DNA of 64,000 bases from Microbacterium sp. C5A9. Lineage in GTDB: Bacteria > Actinomycetota > Actinomycetes > Actinomycetales > Microbacteriaceae. The notes under the pieces are model-generated. The model was given only the letters and a program-made list of their open reading frames with translations. It did not search any database and was not told where the DNA came from. A program made the position numbers and the translations under genes. Shown piece by piece: positions 55,309 through 63,010 of the stretch; position 1 is the stretch's first letter; each line of letters starts with the position of its first letter. Where the stretch lies: contig NZ_JABXGD010000002.1 in NCBI RefSeq assembly GCF_022627955.1, forward strand, positions 620,001-684,000. The letters are read 5' to 3'.

Positions 55309-56073
55309 ATGAACATCAGCGGAAACACCATCTTCATCCCCGGTGCGACGAGCGGCATCGGACTCGCCCTCGCACAGCGCCTCACCGAGAGCGGCAACAC
55401 GGTGATCGTCGGAGGTCGGCGCACCGGGCTCCTCGCACGCATCGCGACCGAGAACCCCGGCATCCGCACCGTCGAGATCGACACGACGGACGCCGAGAGC
55501 ATCCGCTCCGCCGCGCGCACTGTGCTGGACGCGCACCCCGACCTGAACGTGCTGATCACGATGGCGGGGATCATGCGGGCCGAGGACTGGACCCACCCCG
55601 AGAGCATGCTCGAGACGGCTGAGGCCACGGTGACGACCAATCTGCTCGGGCCGATCAGGCTGATCGCCGCGTTCATGGATCACCTCCGATCGATGCCCGA
55701 CGCGACGATCATGACGGTGTCGTCGGGGCTCGCGTTCGCGCCCCTGCGAGTGACGCCCACCTACAACGCCACGAAAGCGGCGATCCACATGCTGAGCGAA
55801 TCGCTGCGGCTGCAGCTCGACGGGTCCTCCGTGAAGGTCGTCGAGCTCGAGCCGCCGGCCGTGCGCACGTCTCTCATGCCGGGCCATGAGACGAACGAGA
55901 CGGCCATGCCGCTCGACGAGTTCGTGTCAGAGGTGCTCGGCCTCATCGACGCGCAGCCCGACGCGACCGAGATCCAGGTGGAGAGCGTGAAGTTCCTGCG
56001 CTACGGCGAAGCCCGCGGCGACTACGCCCAGGTGGTCGCGACGCTCAATCGCGTCGACCCGCACGCCCGCTGA
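55309..56073 (+). CDS. Short-chain dehydrogenase/reductase
   Basis: 254 residues, classical SDR. NAD(P)-binding TGxxxGIG appears as FIPGATSGIGLALAQRL; NAG is altered to MAGIM; the catalytic Ser-Tyr-Lys lies in VSSGLAF and TYNATKAAIHM. The GGRRTGLL segment after strand 2 suggests NADPH preference. DltE-like annotations are common for this group but the substrate is unknown. It is divergent from an XRE/MmyB regulator, a pairing seen repeatedly in actinobacteria, and is probably its regulatory target. Confidence 0.93.
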   Translation: MNISGNTIFIPGATSGIGLALAQRLTESGNTVIVGGRRTGLLARIATENPGIRTVEIDTTDAESIRSAARTVLDAHPDLNVLITMAGIMRAEDWTHPESMLETAEATVTTNLLGPIRLIAAFMDHLRSMPDATIMTVSSGLAFAPLRVTPTYNATKAAIHMLSESLRLQLDGSSVKVVELEPPAVRTSLMPGHETNETAMPLDEFVSEVLGLIDAQPDATEIQVESVKFLRYGEARGDYAQVVATLNRVDPHAR

Positions 56074-56099
56074 CTCGACGGTCGTGGTCGGCGTCGCCC

Positions 56100-56990
56100 T
56101 CAGAGAGCGGCGTCGACCGCGGACTCGGCGGTCCGGTGACGGAACGTGAAGCCCGAGGCCTCGAGCACCGCGGGGCGGACGTCGGCGTCGGACAGGAGCA
56201 GCGAGTCGGCCGCCGCCGCGCTGAGCCCGAGACGCAGCGCGAAAGCCGGCGCCGGGACCCAGAACGGTCGACGCATCCGCCGGGCCAGCGCGCGGCCGAT
56301 CTCGTTCGCGGAGGCCGGCGTCGGGCCGGTGAGATTGACCGGTCCGACGCACTGCTCGTCGATGATGTGTCGGATCGCGCGCACCTCGTCGTCGAGCGAG
56401 ATCCACGGCCACATCTGCGTCCCCGGTCCGATAGGACCCGCGACGCCGAAGCGCGTGAGCTGGATGAGCGGCTTCAGGACGCCGCGCCTGTGGATGATCG
56501 GCGCGGTGCGCAGCAGTGCCACCCGCGCACGGTCGCCCGCCCGCTCGGCTTCGTCCTCCCACCGCACGCAGAGCTCGGCGAGGAACGTGTCGCCCGCGGG
56601 CGAGGCCTCGGTCAGCGTGGCGCCCGGCGCGGATCCGTAATAGCCGACGGCGGAGGCCGACACGAGGGCCGGCGCATCGTCGCCCAGGGCTCGCACGGCG
56701 GTCGCGATCGTGCGCGTGGTCGTCAATCGCGACCGCACCAGCTCGCGTCGATAGCGGGGTGTCCACGGCAGGCGACCGACGCTCGCACCGCCGAGTGCGA
56801 CGACCGCGGTCGCGCCGGCGAGGACCTGCGGGTCGAGCTCGTGTTCTCCCGGTGCCCACTGCACCTCCCCCGCGCGGCGCGGCGGACGGCGCACGAGCGT
56901 GGTGACGTCGACCGCGTCCTCGCGCAGTGACGCCGTCAGCGCCGTGCCGATGAGTCCGGATGCTCCGCTGATGACGATCCGCTGTGCCAT
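56100..56990 (-). CDS. TIGR01777-family SDR-fold epimerase-like protein
   Basis: 296 residues. The Rossmann start VISGASGLIGTALTASL is followed by the family-typical ALGGASVGRLPWTPRYRREL, SASAVGYYGS and WISLDDEVRAIRHII signatures. This extended-SDR branch is often linked to cell division (SulA-like annotation) but its biochemical role is unproven. The start ATG at 56990 faces the divergent nuclease-like gene. No operon partner is evident. Confidence 0.92.
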   Translation of the reverse strand: MAQRIVISGASGLIGTALTASLREDAVDVTTLVRRPPRRAGEVQWAPGEHELDPQVLAGATAVVALGGASVGRLPWTPRYRRELVRSRLTTTRTIATAVRALGDDAPALVSASAVGYYGSAPGATLTEASPAGDTFLAELCVRWEDEAERAGDRARVALLRTAPIIHRRGVLKPLIQLTRFGVAGPIGPGTQMWPWISLDDEVRAIRHIIDEQCVGPVNLTGPTPASANEIGRALARRMRRPFWVPAPAFALRLGLSAAAADSLLLSDADVRPAVLEASGFTFRHRTAESAVDAAL

Positions 56991-57085
56991 GGCCGCTCCT
57001 GCCTTCTGGGGGCTTCGCCCGTGTCGAGTCTGTCACGCGCCGGTGCGGCACGGGCCGGCTGACCATCGGCGAGATCGGAGAGCGG

Positions 57086-57952
57086 ATGTCGGAGCCCGTC
57101 GGTACCGTCGTGCGCGTGACCGAATCCGTTCAGGCCTGGTGGGCGAGACGCCAGTTCTCCAAGGGGCGAGAAGTGCCGTACGAGCGGGGCACCTACCGCG
57201 CGGCGTGGGCGGCGTACCCCGAGCTCATCCGGCAGTACCACCCCGAGCTGAACGACGGGATCGCACTGTCGCAGGTGCCTCTCGCCGCCGATGTGCTGCT
57301 GTGCTGGGAGTGCCGTGTCGGACACCGATTCGCTGCGACGCCGACCGAGCAGCGCGAGCGCCCCGGGCGTGTGCGCCGCCAGTCGGCGTGGTGTCCCGAC
57401 TGCTCCTCGCTGGCCCGCCCGCAGCCCGTGATCCTCGGCGGGGCCAGGGCGATCCCGCGGCGACCGAAGCCGCCGGCCTCCCCGCTGTGCACCAAGACTC
57501 CCCCGCTGCGCACGGGCGAGGCGTTCCGCAGCGCGTGCGCTCCCGCACCGGCATCGGCCGCAGAGGGTCGACTGCGGCAGATGCTCGGCGCACGCATCCT
57601 CGTCTCCTCCGAGGTCAACGCCGTCAAGATCGCACGTCCGTTCTTCCGTCACACCGAGGTCTGGCCCGACATCGTGTTGCCCGAGCTGCGCGTCGCGATC
57701 GAGTACGACACGGTCGGGCGACACGGACTCGAGCACGTCGGGAGACGCCAGGACTCCGATCTGCGCAAAGACCGGCACCTGCGTTCCGCGGGCTGGGAGG
57801 TCGTGCGCATACGCACCGGGCGGCTGGAACCCCTCGGTCCGTACGACCTGCAGATGTCGTCGGTGTCGGCGCAGGGCATCGAACGGATCCTCGCCATGCT
57901 CCGCGACATCCGCGGGCCGCTGATCGTCGACGCGTATCTGACCGAGGCCTGA
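57086..57952 (+). CDS. Zinc-ribbon protein with PD-(D/E)XK-like nuclease domain
   Basis: 288 residues. The N-terminal half has two Cys pairs, CWEC (73-76) and WCPDC (103-106), with the probable-zinc-ribbon layout. The C-terminal half (from ERLRQML-like EGRLRQMLG) fits a Vsr/DUF559-type PD-(D/E)XK fold: Asp195 in WPDIVLPELRVAIEYDT, Glu206-x-Asp208 in the same block, and RKDRHLRSAGWEVVRIRTG. This suggests a DNA endonuclease, possibly repair or defence. ATG 57086 has GGAGAG upstream; a GTG at 57116 is the main alternative start. Confidence 0.75.
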   Translation: MSEPVGTVVRVTESVQAWWARRQFSKGREVPYERGTYRAAWAAYPELIRQYHPELNDGIALSQVPLAADVLLCWECRVGHRFAATPTEQRERPGRVRRQSAWCPDCSSLARPQPVILGGARAIPRRPKPPASPLCTKTPPLRTGEAFRSACAPAPASAAEGRLRQMLGARILVSSEVNAVKIARPFFRHTEVWPDIVLPELRVAIEYDTVGRHGLEHVGRRQDSDLRKDRHLRSAGWEVVRIRTGRLEPLGPYDLQMSSVSAQGIERILAMLRDIRGPLIVDAYLTEA

Positions 57953-57975
57953 CCGGCCCTCGTCCGACAGGTGCC

Positions 57976-58344
57976 TCAGCGGCGCAGCATCCGCCGCCGG
58001 ACGGCCTCCCACTCGGAGGTCTTGAACGAGGCGGCTCCCGCCGCGACGATCTGCGCGTTGCTGTGGGGGCCCATCTCCGGGCGCATCGTGAGCCCGCCGA
58101 CGACGAGGCTCGGGATCTCGCGGGCGATGCACGCGATGCTGCCGCGCACCAGCAACTCGGCCGTCTGCTCGGGAGAGGTCGCGGCCCCGATCACCGAGTC
58201 GTCGTGGGCGAGCAGCGTCTCGTTCCAGAACCGCTGCGGCCCCTCGGGGTCGAGTGTGTACCGCAGCAGGCCCTGCGGGGCGGCCTCGACGACCATCTCG
58301 ATGGCGCCGTCGACCGGCACCTCTGCAGGCATGCGCTCACTCAT
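57976..58344 (-). CDS. Hypothetical protein of unknown function
   Basis: 122 residues, soluble, with no motif I recognise. It has an alternating beta/helix pattern (AIEMVVEAAPQGLLRYTLDP, then EIPSLVVGGLTMRPEMGPHS) and a basic tail EAVRRRMLRR. Strong G/C third-position bias supports a real gene. It converges on the nuclease-like gene and is divergent from the AAA+ ATPase gene, with 163 bases between that carry the sigma-28-like promoter. The function is unknown. Confidence 0.65.
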   Translation of the reverse strand: MSERMPAEVPVDGAIEMVVEAAPQGLLRYTLDPEGPQRFWNETLLAHDDSVIGAATSPEQTAELLVRGSIACIAREIPSLVVGGLTMRPEMGPHSNAQIVAAGAASFKTSEWEAVRRRMLRR

Positions 58345-58443
58345 GACCAGTCCCCCGACTCGAGCGGTCCCACGCCGCTGTCGGCTCAGGATACTGCCGG
58401 CGAGCGGTTTGTCACAGGCGCAGAATTTTCTTCGCGATCCGCC

Positions 58444-58470
58444 TTACGGAGCGCCGGATCCTGCCGATAG
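58444..58470 (+). promoter_or_regulatory. Candidate sigma-28/FliA-WhiG-type promoter
   Basis: TTAC (58444-58447), 15 bases, then GCCGATAG (58463-58470). The FliA/WhiG consensus is TAAA-n15-GCCGATAA, so the -10 matches 7 of 8 and the -35 is weaker. It lies 38 bases upstream of the ATPase GTG. A matching sigma factor gene lies at 59609. Confidence 0.55.
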
Positions 58471-58507
58471 TCATTGTGGGGAGAGGAACGAGACAGTCGG
58501 AGGACCT

Positions 58508-59596
58508 GTGACAAGCACTTACATCGAGACGGGTGGACACGTTCGCGTGTACGACGATGCCGTCCGCACGCATCAGATGTTCCCGCTCGGAACCTATCGG
58601 GTCCACTTCTCCTCGAAAGAGGGGTTCAGCCTCATCAAGATCGACGATCTCACCGTCGGTGACGAGCGCGTCTACGGCGGCCGCGACCGCAAGGTCGCGA
58701 AGATCTTCCGCTCCTACGCACTCGCGGAGCGCAGCCTCGGCGTGATGCTCTCGGGCGACAAGGGCATCGGCAAGTCCCTGTTCCTGCGCATGGTCGCCGA
58801 GGCCGCCCGCGAGCAGCGGCTGCCTGTGGTGGTGGTGACCGAGGACCACGACGGCATCGTCGAGTTCCTCGACAGCCTCGACGAGTGCCTGATCGTCTTC
58901 GACGAGTTCGAGAAGATCTTCCCCACCGGTCGCCGCGGCACGGCAGACGGCGGGAACCGCCAGAACCAGTTCCTGTCGCTGTTCGACGGCCTCTCGGCGG
59001 TGAAGCGCATCTACTGTCTGACGGTCAACGACGTGGCAGATGTGAGCACGTACCTGGTGAACCGGCCAGGCCGGTTCCACTACCACATGCGGTTCGAGTA
59101 CCCCGGGCCCGACGAGGTCCGGCAGTACCTCATCGACCAGGCGCCGAACGCACACCCCGACGAGATCGAGAACGTCGCTCTCTTCTCGCGTCGAGCACGG
59201 CTGAACTACGACCATCTGCGCGCCATCGCGTTCGAGCTCCAACAGCCGGACTCGCTGTTCGCGGAGGTCGTGGAGGATCTGAACATCAAGTCGATCGAAC
59301 CCAGCACGTATCGCATCGAGGCGCGCTTCCCCGACGGCAAGGTCTGGTCCGACGAGGTCGAGATGAACCTGTTCGAACGCGGAGACGTGGGCCGCACGTT
59401 CGAGCTGCGCAATGCGACGCGCTCGATCTTCGTGTCCTTCACCCCGAAGGACCTGATCTTCGAGCCCGACGGCGGAATCTTCGTGCCGATCACACGACTC
59501 GACATCCTCGACGATGAAGACGAGGAACCCGAGATCTACCCCACCTCGGTCGCTCTCACATTGGTCGGGCAGGCGACATACGGCTTCGGACTGTGA
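58508..59596 (+). CDS. AAA+ ATPase, probably phage-derived, near the flagellar locus
   Basis: 362 residues. A small beta-rich N-terminal domain (YRVHFSSKEGFSLIKIDDL) precedes the AAA+ core: Walker A SGDKGIGKSLF (82-92), Walker B LIVFDEFEKIF (Asp132, Glu133), sensor 1 in LTVNDVADVS, and an arginine finger in NRPGRFHYH. A beta-rich C-terminal domain follows with an acidic stretch DILDDEDEEPE. Similar ATPases are common in phage genomes, where their role is unclear. GTG 58508 has GGAGG 5 bases upstream. It converges on the FliA-like gene with a 12-base gap. Confidence 0.83.
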   Translation: MTSTYIETGGHVRVYDDAVRTHQMFPLGTYRVHFSSKEGFSLIKIDDLTVGDERVYGGRDRKVAKIFRSYALAERSLGVMLSGDKGIGKSLFLRMVAEAAREQRLPVVVVTEDHDGIVEFLDSLDECLIVFDEFEKIFPTGRRGTADGGNRQNQFLSLFDGLSAVKRIYCLTVNDVADVSTYLVNRPGRFHYHMRFEYPGPDEVRQYLIDQAPNAHPDEIENVALFSRRARLNYDHLRAIAFELQQPDSLFAEVVEDLNIKSIEPSTYRIEARFPDGKVWSDEVEMNLFERGDVGRTFELRNATRSIFVSFTPKDLIFEPDGGIFVPITRLDILDDEDEEPEIYPTSVALTLVGQATYGFGL

Positions 59597-59608
59597 TCGG
59601 GGCGGCGG

Positions 59609-60415
59609 TCACACGCCGAGGGGCTGAGGCACCAGTGCTCGCGTGAGGCTCCGCCCGCCGGCGGCGATCCGCGACAGATACGCGTCGAGGGTCGGGCCCG
59701 CGGAACGCGATGCGGGCGGCGCGGGACTGCGCCGGTCGTCGGCATAGTGACGCTCGAGGGCGTCGCGGAGCATCCGCACGCCTTCGGCACGCTGTTGCGA
59801 GATCGCGGCATGCGAGACCCCGAGCTCCTCGGCGAGTTCGCCCACCGTACGGTCCTCGAAGTAGATCGCGCGCACGATGTACCGCCGCCGTTCGGGCAGC
59901 GCGTCGACGGCGCGGTGCAGCAGGTCGTCGCGCTCGGCGGAGATCGCCAGCTCGTCCGGAAGGAACCCCGGCCAGACGACCTGATTCGCCTCGCCCGCAT
60001 CGAGGCTCGTGATGGTCAGGAGCTCAGCGTCGGCGAGGCTCTCGCGCACCTCGCTCGGCTCGATGCCCATGGCGGCCGCGATCTCCGACGCGAGCGGAGT
60101 GCGACCGAGGGAGGCACCGAGGGTCTCGCGCACCCGCGTCGTCTGACGCGCGCGAGCGCGGATGTCGCGCGGAGCCCAGTCCATCGCGCGCAGCTCGTCC
60201 CTGAGCGCCCATCTGACGCGACGTGTCGCATAGGCCCCGAACGGGACCCCCAGGGTCGGGTCGAAGCTGTCGGCCGCGCGGATCAGGGCGAGCGAGCCTG
60301 CAGAGGCCAGGTCGTCGCGGGAGACATGAGTGAGCCGGGATGCCACATCGGCGGTCGCCGACCCCACGATGTGCAGGTGATCGACGACGAGCTGGTTGCG
60401 TGTGCGCTGATTCAT
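59609..60415 (-). CDS. FliA/WhiG-type alternative sigma factor
   Basis: 268 residues. Region 2 reads DLASAGSLALIRAADSFDPTL then FGAYATRRVRWALRDEL; region 3 has SLGRTPLASEIAAAMGIEPSE; region 4 has ALPERRRYIVRAIYFEDRTV and VGELAEELGVSHAAISQQRAEG. This is the group 3 (FliA/WhiG) pattern that recognises TAAA-n15-GCCGATAA promoters and drives flagellar or developmental genes. The C terminus is extended by about 40 disordered residues. Its position beside fliW, flgL and flgK supports flagellar control. The exact group 3 subtype is an inference. Confidence 0.87.
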   Translation of the reverse strand: MNQRTRNQLVVDHLHIVGSATADVASRLTHVSRDDLASAGSLALIRAADSFDPTLGVPFGAYATRRVRWALRDELRAMDWAPRDIRARARQTTRVRETLGASLGRTPLASEIAAAMGIEPSEVRESLADAELLTITSLDAGEANQVVWPGFLPDELAISAERDDLLHRAVDALPERRRYIVRAIYFEDRTVGELAEELGVSHAAISQQRAEGVRMLRDALERHYADDRRSPAPPASRSAGPTLDAYLSRIAAGGRSLTRALVPQPLGV

Positions 60416-60532
60416 TGCACACCGCCCTTTCCACTGTCAGCGCAAGTCCTCCCCAGCGACTCACAGTGCGGCCACACCCCAGCGACCAGACGTCCGTTCG
60501 TCTCCATGCTAGAGCCGCCGAGGGCACGAAAG

Positions 60533-60560
60533 ATCCCCGATGGCCGAAACCACCGGGGAT
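60533..60560 (-). terminator. Hairpin terminator downstream of the HU-like gene
   Basis: Seven-bp arms ATCCCCG and CGGGGAT enclose a loop whose ends can also pair (TGG/CCA). It lies 27 bases past the HU-like stop, and the minus-strand side continues CTTTCG. Moderate support, because the stem is short. Confidence 0.6.
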
Positions 60561-60586
60561 TCTCGTTTACGTTCAGATAACGATGT

Positions 60587-60901
60587 TCAGTCGTTCACCT
60601 TGACCCGACGGTTCACCTCGCGCGTCGCCGAGAACTTGAGCACCGTGTAGTCGGTGACCTCGGCCGAGTCCTCGTTCTTGGCGAACTGCACGCGGTGTCC
60701 CTTGTGCGTCTGCGGATAGAACTTGCCGAAGTTGGTGAGTGTCACCGTGTTGCCCTGGCTGACCAGGTCGAGCAGCTCGTCGATCATCGCGTTGTACGCG
60801 GTCTGCGCGGCATGAACGGAGATCCCACCCCGTCGTGCGAATCTCTGCACGAACTCACGCTTGCTCACGCGGTTGGCCTCGAGCGTCCTTGAAGTGCTCA
60901 T
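60587..60901 (-). CDS. HU/IHF-family DNA-binding protein
   Basis: 104 residues. The HU fold is recognisable from the start: VSKREFVQRFARRGGIS, AAQTAYNAMIDELLDLVSQG and TVTLTNFGKFYPQTHKGHRV, where GKF begins the DNA-binding arm. The arm is shorter and differs from a typical HU in lacking the usual RNPxTG proline motif, so this is a divergent paralogue rather than the housekeeping HU. It sits between the FliA-like sigma factor and fliW and may act in that locus. Confidence 0.85.
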   Translation of the reverse strand: MSTSRTLEANRVSKREFVQRFARRGGISVHAAQTAYNAMIDELLDLVSQGNTVTLTNFGKFYPQTHKGHRVQFAKNEDSAEVTDYTVLKFSATREVNRRVKVND

Positions 60902-61113
60902 CTGCTTACCGTCCCAATGGTTTCGCTCGTCACCGAGCGTCTTGCGCTGTACCCCTACCAGCGGCGCCCGCGGCGCGACGACATCGAAATCTCCGTCGAC
61001 GACCCCGGGATGTGCCAGTACCCCAGCCTGTGCTCTTCGAGGGTAGACCCTCTTCCTTGATATACGCAGTGAACTTCGAGATCCCCTGATCTTCGAAGGT
61101 CTTCTCCGCCGCG

Positions 61114-61626
61114 CTACTGCGCCAGCGCAGGTTCCTCACGCGCAGCCGCTCGCACCGCTGCGCGCATCCTCCTCGCGAGCCGGACCGAGCCGTCGATCTG
61201 ATCGAGAATGCTCCGTCCGTGCGCGTCGGGGTGCACCGACAGCTCGCTCCGCCGCAGCGTCTTCGTGTTGACGACCACGGCGCCGTCGTCGATCAGCAGG
61301 TCGGCCCGGATGCCGTAGGCACGGCCGACGACGACTCCGCCGGAATCGACCAGGTCGCTGACGTTGTCGCCGGCGGCGCGCTCGATCGCCGCGAACTGCC
61401 CGGCCGAGTAGGGGGCCGAGTTCGCTGGGCGCCCGTCCGTCGCCCCGCGCACGAGCGCGAGATCGGTCTCACCGGGTGCGCGACGGTCGCCAGGGTGCAC
61501 GCGCGCGTCGAGAAGATGGGTGATGACACCGCCGTGCACCTCCACATGGTCGTCGTGAGCCAAGACGACGATGTTGACTCCCCGCGTCGCCCCCGCGCCG
61601 TGGATCCTGGATCGAAGATCTACCAC
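61114..61626 (-). CDS. Unknown protein in the flagellar cluster
   Basis: 170 residues; third positions are overwhelmingly G or C, so it is real. VNIVVLAHDDHVEVHGGVI is followed by a beta-rich middle and GIRADLLIDDGAVVVNTKTLR, then a helical C terminus SILDQIDGSVRLARRMRAAV. The ADLLIDDGAVVVNTK run faintly recalls NERD-type nuclease-related domains, but the match is weak. GTG 61626 is chosen because AGGAG lies 8 bases upstream. It lies 69 bases downstream of fliW, where many bacteria carry csrA, which is not seen here. Confidence 0.6.
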   Translation of the reverse strand: MVDLRSRIHGAGATRGVNIVVLAHDDHVEVHGGVITHLLDARVHPGDRRAPGETDLALVRGATDGRPANSAPYSAGQFAAIERAAGDNVSDLVDSGGVVVGRAYGIRADLLIDDGAVVVNTKTLRRSELSVHPDAHGRSILDQIDGSVRLARRMRAAVRAAAREEPALAQ

Positions 61627-61695
61627 TTCGTGTTCTCCTGTGACTTCGTGGCGACGGCGCAACAACGCGGCCGTCGTCGTGTCGGACTCGTCGGA

Positions 61696-62112
61696 TCAGC
61701 CGCCGAGACGGGCGCGGATCGGATAGGACTGATCGTCGAGGATCACCTGCGCCGCGAGTCCCGTCTGGGCATGGACGATGATCGGAGCGCGGAGGTTGAG
61801 GAAGACACCCTCGTCCGACGGGTTGGCCACGACGAACACGAGGAGATCGCTCGCATCGGCGGCTCCGATCTCGGCACGGACGTCGTCGGAGAAGACCGGG
61901 GCGTATCCGACGTCACCCGAGTGGGCGTCGAGGAGGAAGAGACGGACGTCGGCGTCGGTCGCGCGCAGCGCGTAGAGCCCGTCCGCCCCCTCGATCTGCT
62001 CGAGGCGGAACGTCGTGTACGGACTCAGACCGTGCATCGGAGCGACGAACTCGACGTCGGTGCGCGGGGCCTCGGTCGCGGCCGCAGCCGCCGACGGGTG
62101 GGGGGCGGTCAT
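61696..62112 (-). CDS. fliW: Flagellar assembly factor FliW
   Basis: 138 residues. FliW binds flagellin and, in many bacteria, antagonises CsrA to balance flagellin translation. Landmarks are the N-terminal FVAPMHGLSPYTTFRLEQIEG-like LSPYTTFRLEQIEGADGLYA, LLVFVVANPSDEGVFLNLRA and APIIVHAQTGLAAQVIL, all close to the family pattern. The start overlaps the flgL stop by ATGA, so the two are coupled. An Ala-rich N-terminal extension of about 20 residues precedes the domain. Confidence 0.92.
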   Translation of the reverse strand: MTAPHPSAAAAATEAPRTDVEFVAPMHGLSPYTTFRLEQIEGADGLYALRATDADVRLFLLDAHSGDVGYAPVFSDDVRAEIGAADASDLLVFVVANPSDEGVFLNLRAPIIVHAQTGLAAQVILDDQSYPIRARLGG

Positions 62113-62996
62113 CGCAGGAACTCCATGAGGTTGGTCTGCAGCGACCGTGCCGTCACCTGCAGGGCGGACTGGAAGACGAGCTCGGCGGACTCGAGGTTCA
62201 CGAGCACTTCGAGGGTGTCGACGTTCTCGACCTCGGTGCGCCGCGCCTCGAGGTCGATCGAGACCGACAGGTTCTGGGCCGTCGCGCGCTCGAGCTGCAC
62301 CTGACGTGCCCCCGTGGCGCCGCGTGCCGAGACCACGTCCTTCAGACGCGCATCGACGTCGTTGAGCCGTGCACCGATGTCCGCACCCCCGCGCAGCTCG
62401 GCGGCGATGTCGTTCAGAAGCGCGAAGGCGCTGTTCGCTCCCTGGCCGAAGGCCTGCGCACCGTCGTAGTCCACACGCACCGTCTCGTTGTCGCTGATGC
62501 GGCGCTGCACGCCTTCTCCCGGCGCGCCGTTGAACGCGAAGGTCGCCGGATCGAACGCGGCACCCGCGTCACTCGTGCCGGCGAAGACGTTGCGGCCGAG
62601 CAGCGTGGTGTTCGCCTGCGAGAGCAGCTCCTTGCTGATGGTCTCGAGCTCCTGCGCGATGGATTCGCGCGCGGTCGGGCTCAGGGCACCCGAGTTCGCA
62701 CCCTGCGCGACGAGGTCGCGAGCGCGGTTGAGGAGGTCGGTGCTGGCGCCCAGCGCGGTGTCGACCGTCGTGACCCAGGCCATGCCGTCGTTGAGGTTGC
62801 GTGCGAACTGCGCGACGCGGGACTGCTCGCCGTGCACGCCGATGGTCGTCGCCGCGGCCGCAGGGTCCTCGCTCGGTGAGCGGAAGGCACGCTGCGACGC
62901 CGCCTGGTTCTGCAGCCGCTCGCGATCGGCGAGATTGGTCTGCAGGGTCCGCAGCGACTGCTGCGTCATGGTGGTGCTCGTGATGCGACCGATCAT
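62109..62996 (-). CDS. flgL: Flagellar hook-associated protein 3 (FlgL)
   Basis: 295 residues. FlgL joins the hook to the filament. The N-terminal coiled coil MIGRITSTTMTQQSLRTLQ then LQNQAASQRAFRSPSEDPAA and the C-terminal LESAELVFQSALQVTARSLQ coil are the paired D0 helices. The central domain carries ISKELLSQANTTLLGRNVFAG, a conserved FlgL/flagellin signature. It follows flgK with a 14-base gap and overlaps fliW, so flgK-flgL-fliW form one operon. Confidence 0.95.
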   Translation of the reverse strand: MIGRITSTTMTQQSLRTLQTNLADRERLQNQAASQRAFRSPSEDPAAAATTIGVHGEQSRVAQFARNLNDGMAWVTTVDTALGASTDLLNRARDLVAQGANSGALSPTARESIAQELETISKELLSQANTTLLGRNVFAGTSDAGAAFDPATFAFNGAPGEGVQRRISDNETVRVDYDGAQAFGQGANSAFALLNDIAAELRGGADIGARLNDVDARLKDVVSARGATGARQVQLERATAQNLSVSIDLEARRTEVENVDTLEVLVNLESAELVFQSALQVTARSLQTNLMEFLR

Positions 62997-63010
62997 GATG
63001 TCTCCCGAGG

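Noticed and set aside
60930..61139. A 69-codon minus-strand frame upstream of the HU-like gene
   Set aside because: The second half is Arg- and Gly-rich with no domain, codon bias is weak and it overlaps the unknown gene's end. The interval also holds a GAGGGT/ACCCTC hairpin near 61039, but nothing certain.
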